A stretch of DNA of 64,000 bases, from assembly GCA_964640995.1 (NCBI GenBank), contig CAZXJJ010000003.1, positions 1 through 64,000 on the forward strand. The letters run 5' to 3'. Positions 8,255-16,607 of this stretch are shown in pieces. The notes beneath the pieces were generated by a model. The model saw only the letters and a program-made list of their open reading frames with translations. It had not been told where the DNA came from and did no database searches. A program made the translations under genes and the position numbers. How positions within the stretch are numbered: position 1 is the stretch's first letter; every line of letters starts with the position of its first letter. This DNA is from JAAYUH01 sp964640995. Its GTDB lineage: Bacteria > Caldisericota > Caldisericia > B22-G15.

Positions 8255-8932
8255 ATGAGTTGCTGTGAAGAAAGAAATGGAATGCCTTTATTAGGTGACA
8301 AATTTCCTGAAATGAAAGTTTTAACAACACATGGTGAGATAGTTTTACCTGATCATTTTAAGGGTAAATGGTTTGTCCTCTTTTCTCATCCAGCAGATTT
8401 TACACCAGTTTGCACAACAGAATTTGTTGCTTTTCAAAAAAGGTATGAAAAGTTTGAAAAGTTAAATTGTGAATTAATTGGTTTATCAGTTGACCAAGTT
8501 TTCGCTCATATCAAATGGGAAGAGTGGATAAAGGAAAAATTAGGAGTTCAAATTGAATTTCCTATAATTGCTGACACAGGTGCAGTTGCAAATAAACTTG
8601 GTTTAATTCATCCTGGAAAAGGAACAAATACTGTAAGAGCAGTTTTTGTTGTTGATGATAAGGGTATAATAAGAATTATCTTCTATTATCCACAAGAGTT
8701 AGGAAGAAATATCGACGAGATTCTAAGAGCAGTTGAAGGAATGCAAGTTTCAGATAAATATGGAGTTGCAATGCCTGCACAATGGCCAGATAGTGAAGTT
8801 GTAGGAAAAGATCATGTAATTATTCCACCAGCAAAAGATGTAAAAACAGCTATGGAAAGATTTGAAAGAGCAAAAAAGGGTGAATTTGAGTGTATCGATT
8901 GGTGGTTGTGTCACAAAAAACTTGAAAAGTAA
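8255..8932 (+). CDS. Peroxiredoxin (Prx6/archaeal type)
   Basis: 225 residues, the length of archaeal-type Prx6 peroxiredoxins. The peroxidatic cysteine is C53 in SHPADFTPVCTTEF. Two further cysteines six residues apart near the C-terminus (C213 and C219 in CIDWWLC) match the resolving pair of archaeal enzymes such as that of Aeropyrum, so a 2-Cys mechanism is likely. It reduces hydrogen peroxide and alkyl hydroperoxides in the cytosol. The gene has its own promoter, an excellent GAGGAGGTG site before the ATG and its own terminator, so it is monocistronic. It is close to the heliorhodopsin/B12 sensor group, where protection against light-generated oxidants would make sense; that link is inference. 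Confidence 0.95.
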   Translation: MSCCEERNGMPLLGDKFPEMKVLTTHGEIVLPDHFKGKWFVLFSHPADFTPVCTTEFVAFQKRYEKFEKLNCELIGLSVDQVFAHIKWEEWIKEKLGVQIEFPIIADTGAVANKLGLIHPGKGTNTVRAVFVVDDKGIIRIIFYYPQELGRNIDEILRAVEGMQVSDKYGVAMPAQWPDSEVVGKDHVIIPPAKDVKTAMERFERAKKGEFECIDWWLCHKKLEK

Positions 8933-8964
8933 AAATTAAAAGATTTAGATTTAATCTTTTACTT

Positions 8965-8995
8965 AGCCCTGGTATTGAATCCAGGGCTTTTTATT
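8965..8995 (+). terminator. Rho-independent terminator after the peroxiredoxin gene
   Basis: AGCCCTGG at 8965-8972 pairs perfectly with CCAGGGCT at 8981-8988 around an eight-base loop, followed by a T-rich tract. It is the clearest intrinsic terminator in the window. A weaker AAAAGATT/AATCTTTT hairpin lies just before it at 8938-8960. Confidence 0.9.
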
Positions 8996-9049
8996 TTTGT
9001 TATAATTTCAATATAAGCGTTTAAAAATATTAAAAATTGGAGGTGATAA

Positions 9050-10698
9050 ATTAATATTAAAAAAATTTTGCTATTTTAATTATATTTTTTATTTTATTAA
9101 ATTTGAGCTTATTGACTATTGATAAATTCATTAATGCACAAGAAGGGTATTGGGTTAAAATGACTGATGAAATTTATTGTGGTTATATAAATTATTTTGA
9201 AATAGATCCGATAAACTCAAGCATAATTTATTATGCAACAACTTATAGTCTTTTTAAATCAGTTGACTCAGGTAAAACATGGGAAAACATTGGGCTCTCT
9301 GATTAAGAAATCAATTCAGTAGAAATTGATGAGAAAAACTCAAAAATAATTTATATTGCAACAGAAAATGGTGGAGTTCTAAAAAACACAAATGAGGTGC
9401 TAGTGTCTCTTTAATAAATAATGGACTTGAAACAGAAAAAATAAAATTCGTAAAAATTGATAAAAAAATTCAAATATTTTATATGCAATTTCATGGAGTG
9501 GAATTTATAAATCTACAAATCAAGGTAATTCATGGTTTAAGATAAATAATGGCTTAACAAATTTTAGAATTAACTCTATGGTGATAGATCCAAAAAATAG
9601 CAATATTCTTTATCTTGCAACATGGGATGGAGTTTTCAAATCAATTAATGGTGGAGAAAGTTGGTTTCAAGATTACAATGGTTTGAAAACTATATTAATA
9701 TACACTATTGAAATTGATATTAAAAATCCAAATGTTTTATATCTTGGAACTGAGTATGGAATTTACAAAACAGTAAATGGTGGCGAAGAATGGATTGAAA
9801 TAAATGATAGTTTATATGAATTAAAATCTTTATGCCTTATAGATGATATGGTTATTTATGATATTGCCATAAATAGAGATGATAATAATATAATTTATGT
9901 TTCTACAAGTATAAATGGAGTTTTAAAATCAAAGGATGGTGGTAAGAATTTTGTTTTAATAAATAAAGGACTAACTGATCTCAGCGCAAGAAGACTATTT
10001 ATATATAGAGTTAATTCGAAAATAATCTATTTATATACCCTTAGTGGTGATATTTTAAATATTTTGAGCCATGTTCCATCAAAACAAAAACAAATGAGGG
10101 AGGAAAAATAAATTCCTCAGGTGATTTTGAAGTTGATTTTGGAACATCTTTAGAATTTAACATTATACCTGATAGTGGTTATACAATAAAAGATGTTTTT
10201 GTAAATGGAGAATATTTTGGTTCAATTAAATATTTGAAAATTGAAAAAATAGATAAAGATTTTATGATAGAAGTAACTTTTGAAAAGATAAAAGAAAAAG
10301 AAAAAATTATTCTTAAACTTCAAATAGGAAACAAAATTATGTTAGTTAATGATAAAGAACAGGAAATTGATGTTCCACCTCAAATAATTGAAGGAAGAAC
10401 ACTTTTACCTATAAGACACATTGCAGAGCCATTAGGTGCAACTGTTGAATGGGATCCAAATGAAAAGAAGGTAACTGTTTCTCTAAAAAATACAGTTATT
10501 GAACTTTGGATTGGAAAAAATATAGCAAAAGTAAATGGAGTTAATACTCCTATAGATCCAAATAATCCTAAAGTTGTTCCAATGATTATTCAAGGAAGAA
10601 CTATGCTTCCTGTAAGATTTGTTGCTGAAAATCTTGGTTGTAAAGTTGATTGGGATTCAGCAACAAAAACTGTAACAATAACTTATGAATTAAATTAG
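9050..10698 (+). pseudogene. Secreted beta-propeller protein with copper-amine-oxidase-N-like domains, decayed
   Basis: Pieces in three frames add up to one exported protein of about 550 residues: a hydrophobic signal (NFAILIIFFILLNLSLL), about five BNR/Ycf48-like propeller repeats of the type NSNILYLATWDGVFKSINGG, a short GYTIKDVFVNGE repeat domain, and two copper-amine-oxidase-N-like modules (IIEGRTLLPIRHIAEPLGA and IIQGRTMLPVRFVAENLGC). Lesions: GGAGG at 9039-9043 is correctly spaced to ATT at 9050 rather than ATG; one base is missing in the A7 run near 9058-9065; TAA at 9304; a lost base near 9398; another in the A run near 9470; and a shift near 10063. The last module is intact from 10234 to 10698. 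Such proteins are usually cell-surface structures of unknown ligand. The 3' end overlaps the convergent DUF6512 gene by four bases. Confidence 0.8.
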
Positions 10699-11237
10699 TG
10701 ATTAATAATTCCAAATCCACCGCTTATTGGATCTTTAAATAAAAAGTTTTCAGGTGGAAAATAGGTAAAAAGAGAGAAAAGAGTAAATATAACAATAAAG
10801 AGAAAAATTGATAAAATTACATATTTTTTCCCTAAACTTTTTTCTTTAATTAAAAATTTATATACAGTGTACTCTCCTAAAAATATTGCAAGAATAAATA
10901 TAAAAATATCCCAAATCAATGAATTACTTTTAAATAGAATTTTATAACCATAAAAAAGAACTATAATTGTTATTGGCATAATATAAAAACCTATAACTTT
11001 TCCAAAGAAATAATTTTTGGTGTATTTCTTGATAAATGGATATTCAATTATTGAAAAAAAAAGTGCAGGAAAAAATGCAAGTTTCAAGTGTTCCCAAGTA
11101 CTCTCATTTACAGCTGCAAAATATGCAACAAATGTTGAATTGCCAGAGAGTTCATATAAGAAATGTAAAAATGAACCAATAAATACAATAAATAAAAAAG
11201 CAAATATCTGCCAATTTAAAACTAATTTTTTATTCAT
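10695..11237 (-). CDS. DUF6512-like membrane protein
   Basis: 180 residues with five or six hydrophobic helices. The conserved FAAVNESTWEHLKLAFFP stretch near residues 40-57 marks the DUF6512 family; the function is unknown. Trp, His and Glu in that stretch could form a site near the membrane surface. The gene is preceded by a short A+T spacer with AAGGTG before the ATG and converges on the propeller pseudogene. It is divergent from the small membrane gene at 11300, with a 62-base spacer between the start codons. Confidence 0.7.
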   Translation of the reverse strand: MNKKLVLNWQIFAFLFIVFIGSFLHFLYELSGNSTFVAYFAAVNESTWEHLKLAFFPALFFSIIEYPFIKKYTKNYFFGKVIGFYIMPITIIVLFYGYKILFKSNSLIWDIFIFILAIFLGEYTVYKFLIKEKSLGKKYVILSIFLFIVIFTLFSLFTYFPPENFLFKDPISGGFGIINH

Positions 11238-11299
11238 AATAAATCACCTTATATTAAATTTTAACATTTTTGTGCTAATATAAATATTGAGGTGAGAAA

Positions 11300-11515
11300 A
11301 TGAAAAATCTAGGGCTTGGAATTTTTATAATAGGAGTTGCTCTTTTTGTTGGTTATGTAATTTACTCAATTATAAGCTTTCTTTTTAAATTTACACTTCC
11401 AATTATTTTGGAAATTGCTTTAATTTTAATTTTTACTGGTTTTATTATTCTTTTAATTTCACTAATTATAGAAAGAGTTAAAAAAGGCAAAGAAGAAGGA
11501 ATAGATAAATATTAA
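11300..11515 (+). CDS. Small two-helix membrane protein, unknown function
   Basis: 71 residues with two hydrophobic helices (about 4-28 and 34-58) and a charged C-terminal tail (ERVKKGKEEGIDKY). GAGGTG lies eight bases before the ATG. It is followed after ten bases by the YbjQ-family gene, so the two are probably cotranscribed; pairs of this kind are common, but the function is not known. I recognise no motif. Confidence 0.6.
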   Translation: MKNLGLGIFIIGVALFVGYVIYSIISFLFKFTLPIILEIALILIFTGFIILLISLIIERVKKGKEEGIDKY

Positions 11516-11525
11516 GGAGGTTAAG

Positions 11526-11846
11526 ATGATTTTAACAACTTGCGATTATGTACCAGATAAGAAAGTTAAAGAAATTTTGGGTATTGTTCTTGGAAATACA
11601 GTAAGAGCTAAAAGTTTTGCAAAAGATTTTACTGCTGCACTTAAAAATTTGGTTGGAGGAGAAATTTCTGAATATACAGAACTATTAAGGGAAGCAAGAA
11701 GTCAGGCACTTTTTAGAATGGAAGAAGAGGCAAAGAAACTTGGAGCAGATGCAGTAATAAATATAAAATTTGTAACTGCAAGTGTTATGCAAGGTGCTGC
11801 AGAACTTCTCGCTTATGGAACAGCAGTAAAACTTGAGGATAAGTAA
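11526..11846 (+). CDS. YbjQ/UPF0145 family protein
   Basis: 106 residues, the complete length of the UPF0145 (heavy-metal-binding domain) family. Typical stretches are GIVLGNTVRAKSFAKDF, EYTELLREARSQALFRMEEE, AKKLGADAVINIKFVTASV and a final LLAYGTAVKLE. The family forms ring-shaped homo-oligomers; the metal-binding label is historical and a precise function is not established. GGAGG lies seven bases before the ATG. It forms a two-gene unit with the preceding small membrane protein. Confidence 0.88.
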   Translation: MILTTCDYVPDKKVKEILGIVLGNTVRAKSFAKDFTAALKNLVGGEISEYTELLREARSQALFRMEEEAKKLGADAVINIKFVTASVMQGAAELLAYGTAVKLEDK

Positions 11847-11852
11847 AAATTT

Positions 11853-12557
11853 TTAAATAAGTCCACTTTCCTCTAAAAGTTTTTTATTATTAAGTATTTC
11901 ATATTTCTCACCAATACTTATAATTTTACCATTACTTAATAAAATAACTCTTGAACATAATTCACTTACCATATCAAAATCATGTGAGACAATTATTTTA
12001 GTTCCATTAATTTTTTTAATTATCTCAATTATCCCTTTTCTTGATTTTAGGTCAAGCCCTTGAGTTGGTTCATCAAAAATAATTATTTCTGGTCTCATGG
12101 ATAAAACTGTTGCAATAGAAATTTTTTTCTTTTCTCCAAAACTTAAGTGATTTGGGAAATGATTTTTAAATTGAATCATATTAACTTCATTTAATGCTTC
12201 ATCAACTCTCTTTATAACTTCATCCTCTTTTAAACCAAGATTTAAAGGACCAAAAGATACATCATCAAAAACAGTTGGAGAGAAAAGTTGATCATCTGGA
12301 TTTTGAAATACAATTTGCATTCTTTTTCTTATCTCTTTTAAATTCTCTTTTGTTAATGGCATATCAAATATTTTAATTTCTCCATCACCAAACATAATTC
12401 CAACAAGATTTAAAACAAGGGTTGTTTTTCCTGAACCATTTGGTCCAACAATCCCAACTGTTTCATTTTCATAAATTTCAAAATTTATATTTTCAAGTTT
12501 GAAGGTGCTATTTTCATATGAAAAATTTAAATTTTTAACCTCTATTATTTTTTTCAT
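11853..12557 (-). CDS. cbiO: Nickel/cobalt ECF transporter, ATP-binding protein (CbiO/NikO)
   Basis: 234 residues forming a complete ABC ATPase: Walker A GPNGSGKTT near residue 38, Q-loop FQNPDDQLFSPTVFDDV (the CbiO-type signature), ABC signature LSFGEKKKISIA, Walker B IIIFDEPTQGLD and the switch histidine in IVSHDFDMV. It energises uptake together with CbiQ. It is the last gene of the minus-strand order nikR, cbiM, cbiN-like, cbiQ, cbiO, overlapping cbiQ by four bases. The linked NikR regulator suggests nickel rather than cobalt as the main substrate. Confidence 0.92.
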   Translation of the reverse strand: MKKIIEVKNLNFSYENSTFKLENINFEIYENETVGIVGPNGSGKTTLVLNLVGIMFGDGEIKIFDMPLTKENLKEIRKRMQIVFQNPDDQLFSPTVFDDVSFGPLNLGLKEDEVIKRVDEALNEVNMIQFKNHFPNHLSFGEKKKISIATVLSMRPEIIIFDEPTQGLDLKSRKGIIEIIKKINGTKIIVSHDFDMVSELCSRVILLSNGKIISIGEKYEILNNKKLLEESGLI

Positions 12558-13210
12558 ATTATTTTAATAAAAATTAAAACTAATATAAATAAGGAGAGAA
12601 AAATTACTTCTTTTTTATTCAATTTAAATGAGAATAGATAATTTATCTCACCATTATATCCTCTTAACTTCATAGCATTATAAACTCTTTCACTTTTTTC
12701 AATCGACCTTAAAAACAAAACTCCTATTATATTTGAATAAACTCTAATCTGCCTTTTGATGTATCCTCCAAAATACCTTAAATCTCTTGCGATTTCCATT
12801 TTTTTGATCTCTTCAAGTAATACAAAAAAATATCTATATATAAGCATTATTGTGTTTAATATTTCATTGGGTATTTTAAGAGTCTTTAAACTTTGTATTA
12901 AATTTATAAAATTTGTTGTCTCAATCAAAAAAACAACTGTCAAAAGAGAGAGAGAAGATTTTAATATAATTGAAATGAAAATTAAAAAATTTTTAGTCAT
13001 AAGAGAAGTTATCGAAAAAAATATTATAAATGGAATTAATGTTGTAAACTTTCTTATAAATTTCTTAAGAGAAATTTTATATGTTGAGATAAGAATAAAA
13101 ATTGTAATAAAGTGTAAAAAAAGTTTATCAAAGTTTAAATTATTTGTAGTAATAATGGAAATAATAAATGAAACTATCAACAAAATTTTTATTAAAGGAT
13201 TTTTAATCAA
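12554..13210 (-). CDS. cbiQ: Nickel/cobalt ECF transporter, T component (CbiQ)
   Basis: 218 residues, with about five or six hydrophobic helices and the coupling-helix signatures of ECF T components: EIARDLRYFGGY and SEKVYNAMKLRGY-like (seen as SERVYNAMKLRGYNG), each containing the A-R-G type motif that contacts the ATPase. It joins the substrate-binding CbiM unit to CbiO in the cytoplasmic membrane. It overlaps the genes on both sides by four bases, so the four proteins are made from one message. A long open frame on the opposite strand is only a shadow of this gene. Confidence 0.9.
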   Translation of the reverse strand: MIKNPLIKILLIVSFIISIITTNNLNFDKLFLHFITIFILISTYKISLKKFIRKFTTLIPFIIFFSITSLMTKNFLIFISIILKSSLSLLTVVFLIETTNFINLIQSLKTLKIPNEILNTIMLIYRYFFVLLEEIKKMEIARDLRYFGGYIKRQIRVYSNIIGVLFLRSIEKSERVYNAMKLRGYNGEINYLFSFKLNKKEVIFLSLFILVLIFIKII

Positions 13211-13482
13211 TCTTTTTTCTTTAAAAGAGTTCCTAAAAAATATAACAGAATGAAAATTATTAAAGTTCCTATGATTCCAGCAATTATGGTTGATACAGTG
13301 CTATTTTTTATAGCGGGAATTGTATAATCAGGCATAGGGGAAGGAATTAAAGAAATCCCTCGATGATAGAAATTGAAAATTTCACTAACTTTTTCAAGTC
13401 CATCTGGAAATGAGGATGCAATTGGAGAGATTAAAACAAGAATAATTGATATTATTAATCCAAAAACTATATATTTTTTCAT
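13207..13482 (-). CDS. PDGLE-domain small subunit of Ni/Co transporter (CbiN-like)
   Basis: 91 residues with an N-terminal hydrophobic helix, the SSFPDGLEKVSEIF motif that defines the PDGLE domain at about residues 28-41, and a C-terminal hydrophobic helix (about 64-86). In nickel/cobalt ECF systems this small protein assists CbiM in loading metal. It overlaps cbiM and cbiQ by four bases each. PDGLE proteins with CbiM are typical of both nickel and cobalt importers, so the name NikN would be equally defensible. Confidence 0.85.
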   Translation of the reverse strand: MKKYIVFGLIISIILVLISPIASSFPDGLEKVSEIFNFYHRGISLIPSPMPDYTIPAIKNSTVSTIIAGIIGTLIIFILLYFLGTLLKKKD

Positions 13483-14120
13483 CTTGCACCTCCAAGAGAT
13501 TCTAAATTTATTAAATCTTTTCTAATTTTGTAAATGAAATTTAATATAAGTGAAGTTATTACTCCCTCAGGAATTCCTATTAATGCATGAATTCCTGCCA
13601 TGGTTGGTAATCCAAGATAAATTGGAATGACATCAGAAAATGCAAGTTGAATTGAACAGCTTATTGCTCCAAGAACAATTGCAAGGAATCCTGATAAAAA
13701 AGAGGAAATAATAAAATTATTTTTAAAAATTTTCAAAAATATTCTATATAAATAAAAACCTAAAATTGTGCCTATAACTCCCATGTTAAATATGTTTGCT
13801 CCAAGAGTTATTATTCCTCCATCAGCAAAAAGAAGAGATTGAATTAAAAGAATTGAACTCATTGTTATAAAACCAGCAAATGGTCCTAAAATAATACCTA
13901 AAAGAACTCCACCAACGAAATGACCTGAGGTCCCATTTAATATAGGAAAGTTAAGCATTTGTGCAGCAAAAACAAAAGCACCTAAGACACCCATCAAAGG
14001 AATTGTTTTTTCATTTAATTCTTCTCTTATCTTTTTAACTGAATAGGATAAAAACACAATAGATACTCCCCAAAAAGAAATTGATGTTTTAGCATCTAAA
14101 AATCCATCCGGAATATGCAT
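13479..14120 (-). CDS. cbiM: Nickel/cobalt ECF transporter, substrate-binding S component (CbiM/NikM)
   Basis: 213 residues beginning MHIPDGFLD; in CbiM/NikM the mature N-terminus with its conserved histidine at position 2 wraps into the protein and ligands the metal ion. Further conserved features are NFPILNGTSGHFVGGVLLG near residue 60 and IHALIGIPEGVITSLI near the end. About seven membrane helices. The ATG has GGAGG correctly spaced upstream, inside the last codons of nikR, two bases away. With NikR immediately upstream, nickel import is the most likely function. Confidence 0.92.
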   Translation of the reverse strand: MHIPDGFLDAKTSISFWGVSIVFLSYSVKKIREELNEKTIPLMGVLGAFVFAAQMLNFPILNGTSGHFVGGVLLGIILGPFAGFITMSSILLIQSLLFADGGIITLGANIFNMGVIGTILGFYLYRIFLKIFKNNFIISSFLSGFLAIVLGAISCSIQLAFSDVIPIYLGLPTMAGIHALIGIPEGVITSLILNFIYKIRKDLINLESLGGAR

Positions 14121-14122
14121 AT

Positions 14123-14530
14123 TTATACCTCCTCAATCTTAACAATTGAAATATTGAAATTTAAGCTCTTAATGCTTTTTAGAATCTTTCTTAAATCATC
14201 GACTCTTTTAGATTCTCCTTTTAATGCAATTAATTCAAGACAATTATCTTTATCAATATGAACATGAAGATTAGAAATTATAATATCATTAAAATCATGC
14301 TGAATGTCAGTTAGTTTATTTGTTAAATCTCTTTTATGATGATTATAAAATATAGTAATAGAACCAAATACACATTTACTCTTAATCCAATCTCTTTTTG
14401 TTATACTTTCAGAAATCAAGTCACTTATTGCTTTAGATCGAGTTGGATAATTTTCATCTTTTATATATTGATCAAATTTTTTTAATAAATTTTTTTCTAA
14501 TGATACACCAAAGCGAATTAACTCACTCAT
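14123..14530 (-). CDS. nikR: Nickel-responsive regulator NikR
   Basis: A ribbon-helix-helix repressor of about 135 residues. The DNA-binding part is ELIRFGVSLEKNLLKKFDQYI with YPTRSKAISDLI; the nickel-binding ACT-like C-terminal domain contains HHKRDLTNKLTDIQHDF, then HVHIDKDNCLELIALKG, which supply the His and Cys nickel ligands. I place the start at the ATG at 14530 because AAGGAG lies seven bases before it; a GTG at 14548 would add six residues and bury that site. First gene of the nickel ECF operon, so autoregulation with the transporter is expected. Confidence 0.93.
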   Translation of the reverse strand: MSELIRFGVSLEKNLLKKFDQYIKDENYPTRSKAISDLISESITKRDWIKSKCVFGSITIFYNHHKRDLTNKLTDIQHDFNDIIISNLHVHIDKDNCLELIALKGESKRVDDLRKILKSIKSLNFNISIVKIEEV

Positions 14531-14569
14531 AGATTCTCCTTGTGACACATTTTTTAAAATTCATAACAC

Positions 14570-14598
14570 TATAATAAATTATAAAACTGATTTGTCAA
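14570..14598 (-). promoter_or_regulatory. Candidate promoter and operator region of the nikR-cbi operon
   Basis: On the minus strand TTGACA (14593-14598) is followed by an A+T-rich -10 region around 14570-14576 (TATTAT or ATTATA at 16 or 17 bases). A 12-base perfect palindrome, ATAATAAATTAT (14571-14582), overlaps the -10 region. It could be a NikR site but differs from the E. coli operator, so the regulator assignment is inference. Confidence 0.4.
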
Positions 14599-14610
14599 TA
14601 TAAAAAATGA

Positions 14611-15369
14611 TTATTGAAACTTATATAAATATGATAAATCTTTTTCTATTTTTTTCTTTGTATTTTTAAGAATTTTAATTAATTCATTTATTATTGATTC
14701 TGATAATTTTGTTTTTGAAACAATAATACCTAAAGAATAAACTCTTTTTGCTTTTTTATCAAAAATAGGAACTGAAATATCACAAATTCCATAAATAAAT
14801 TCCTCAAGAGAAATTGAATATTCATTTTTTCTTATCGGATCAAGTTCATTTAAAAGTTCAACTAAATTAATTTTTGTAAATTTAGTGAATGGTTCTAAAT
14901 TTAAATTTTTTAGAAAATCTTTTCTTTTTTTATCATTTGAATAAGAAAGAATTATCTTTCCAAATGAAGTTGCATAAATTGGAAAATATTGATATTCGCT
15001 TTTTTTAGAATTTGTATAAATTAATTTCAATTCTCCATTTTCAAATTTAAAAAGAAAGATATCTTCTTTTAATTTTTCATTTAACTCTAAAATTCTTTTT
15101 TCAGCAACAAAATAAATTAACTCTTTGAAAATTAACTTTTTAGAGAGATTAAAGATTTTATTACTTAAAAAAAATTTTGAATCTCCTTTTTTATGCTCTA
15201 AAAATCCCTTTTTAACTAAAACATTTAAAATTCTATAACTACCTGATTTACTTAATTTAAAAAGATTTGATATTTCAGTTAAATCTATATGTGATTCATC
15301 CTTTGAAAAAATATATTCTAAAATATCAACTAATTTTCCTTGAGAACCAAGGAAGTCTCTATCTTTGAT
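14611..15369 (-). CDS. IclR-family transcriptional regulator with apparent ATC start
   Basis: The frame gives 252 residues, normal for IclR. The N-terminal winged helix is LVDILEYIFSKDE..LTEISNLFKLSKSGSYRILNVLVKKGFLE; the C-terminal effector domain contains YFPIYATSFGKIILSYS and FIYGICDISVPIFD. No ATG, GTG or TTG occurs in frame before residue 114 (the TTG at 15030), which would lose the whole DNA-binding domain. GGGAGG on the minus strand is correctly spaced to ATC at 15367-15369, preceded by two in-frame TAA codons. Either a non-canonical AUC start is used or an ATG has mutated. The gene follows pilC on the same strand by 20 bases. The ligand is unknown. Confidence 0.75.
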   Translation of the reverse strand: MKDRDFLGSQGKLVDILEYIFSKDESHIDLTEISNLFKLSKSGSYRILNVLVKKGFLEHKKGDSKFFLSNKIFNLSKKLIFKELIYFVAEKRILELNEKLKEDIFLFKFENGELKLIYTNSKKSEYQYFPIYATSFGKIILSYSNDKKRKDFLKNLNLEPFTKFTKINLVELLNELDPIRKNEYSISLEEFIYGICDISVPIFDKKAKRVYSLGIIVSKTKLSESIINELIKILKNTKKKIEKDLSYLYKFQ

Positions 15370-15389
15370 TTATTACAACCTCCCACTTT

Positions 15390-16607
15390 TTACTGAATTT
15401 GACCAACCATGTAGAAAATTGGAAGGTAAAGTGAAATTACAATAAATCCTATGATTCCACCTACAAATATTATTAAAAGTGGCTCAATCATTGAGGTAAG
15501 TTGACCTACTGCTCTATCTACTTCTTCTTCATAAAATTCTGAAACTTTTTTAAGCATTCCTTCCAATTCTCCTGTTTCTTCACCAACTGCAGTCATCTGA
15601 ACAACCATTGGTGTAAAAAGACCTGAGTCTTCCATTGGTTTTGAAAGTGTCTCTCCCCTTCTAACTCTATCTTCTATTTTTGTGATTTCCCTTTCAATTA
15701 TCACATTATCAACAGTTGAAGCTACAGTATCAAGTGCCTGCAATAGAGGAACACCTGCTGCAAGAAGTGAAGAAAGTGTACCAGCGAATCTAGCCATAAT
15801 TGTAAGGTGATTAACTTTTCCAAGAACTGGCATCTTTAACCTTCCTCTATCAACTCTCTCTCTACCATATGGAGTGGATTTATAAACATTATAAAGAGAG
15901 TATCCTACTATAAAAACAATTATTAAAACCCACCAGTATTTTGTAAGTGCTCTTGAAAGATTCAATGTAAATGCAGTCATAGCAGGAAGAGGGACATTTA
16001 AATCTGCAAAAAATCCTGCAAACCTTGGTACAAAAATTGTTAACATGAAAAACCCAAGAGAGAATGCAAATAAAAGAACAAAAAGTGGATAACTCATTGC
16101 TCCTTTTATCTTTTGTCTTAATCTGTAATCATTATCAAGAAATTCAGTTATTCTTTCCAAAGATCTTTCAAGTGTTCCTCCAACCTCTCCTGCTCTTACC
16201 ATGCTAACATATAGATTTGAAAATATTGTTGGATAATTCATTAAACTTGTTGAAAGAGGAATTCCTGATTCAACATTTCTTTTTAATTCTTTTGCAACTT
16301 CTCTTAATTTTTTTGTGGGTGATTGATACGAAAGTATATCCAAAATTCTTGTTAAAGGAAGTCCTGCCTTAAGCATTGTTGTGAATTGTCTTGTGAAAAA
16401 GAGAAGATCTTTAATATTAACTCCTCTTCTTCCCAAATACTTAAAAAGTATTCCAGAGAGACCCCCTTCTTCACTTTTCTCTATTTTTATAGGAATAATA
16501 CCTCTTTTTTTAAGAGATGCTTCAAGGTCTTCTGCATTAGGTGCTTCTAAAACACCCTCTACTACCTTTCCGTAACTATCTCTTCCTTTATATTTGAACT
16601 TTGCCAT
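15390..16607 (-). CDS. pilC: Type IV pilus inner-membrane platform protein PilC
   Basis: 405 residues with two tandem T2SSF domains (about 70-195 and 275-400) and three membrane helices (about 170-190, 218-240, 375-398). It starts MAKFKYKGRDSYGKVVEG, the usual PilC N-terminus. The repeated LLFFTRQFTTMLKAGLPL and ARFAGTLSSLLAAGVPL, and the SMIEPLLIIFVGGIIGFIV stretch, are characteristic. PilC links the cytosolic PilB/PilT motors to the growing pilus. It overlaps pilT by 20 bases. No pilin, prepilin peptidase or PilMNO genes are in the window, so those must be elsewhere. Confidence 0.95.
   Translation of the reverse strand: MAKFKYKGRDSYGKVVEGVLEAPNAEDLEASLKKRGIIPIKIEKSEEGGLSGILFKYLGRRGVNIKDLLFFTRQFTTMLKAGLPLTRILDILSYQSPTKKLREVAKELKRNVESGIPLSTSLMNYPTIFSNLYVSMVRAGEVGGTLERSLERITEFLDNDYRLRQKIKGAMSYPLFVLLFAFSLGFFMLTIFVPRFAGFFADLNVPLPAMTAFTLNLSRALTKYWWVLIIVFIVGYSLYNVYKSTPYGRERVDRGRLKMPVLGKVNHLTIMARFAGTLSSLLAAGVPLLQALDTVASTVDNVIIEREITKIEDRVRRGETLSKPMEDSGLFTPMVVQMTAVGEETGELEGMLKKVSEFYEEEVDRAVGQLTSMIEPLLIIFVGGIIGFIVISLYLPIFYMVGQIQ

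Noticed and set aside
12756..13253. 165-codon open frame on the plus strand opposite cbiQ
   Set aside because: No start site with a ribosome binding site, composition follows the antisense of a membrane protein, and cbiQ on the other strand is clearly real.
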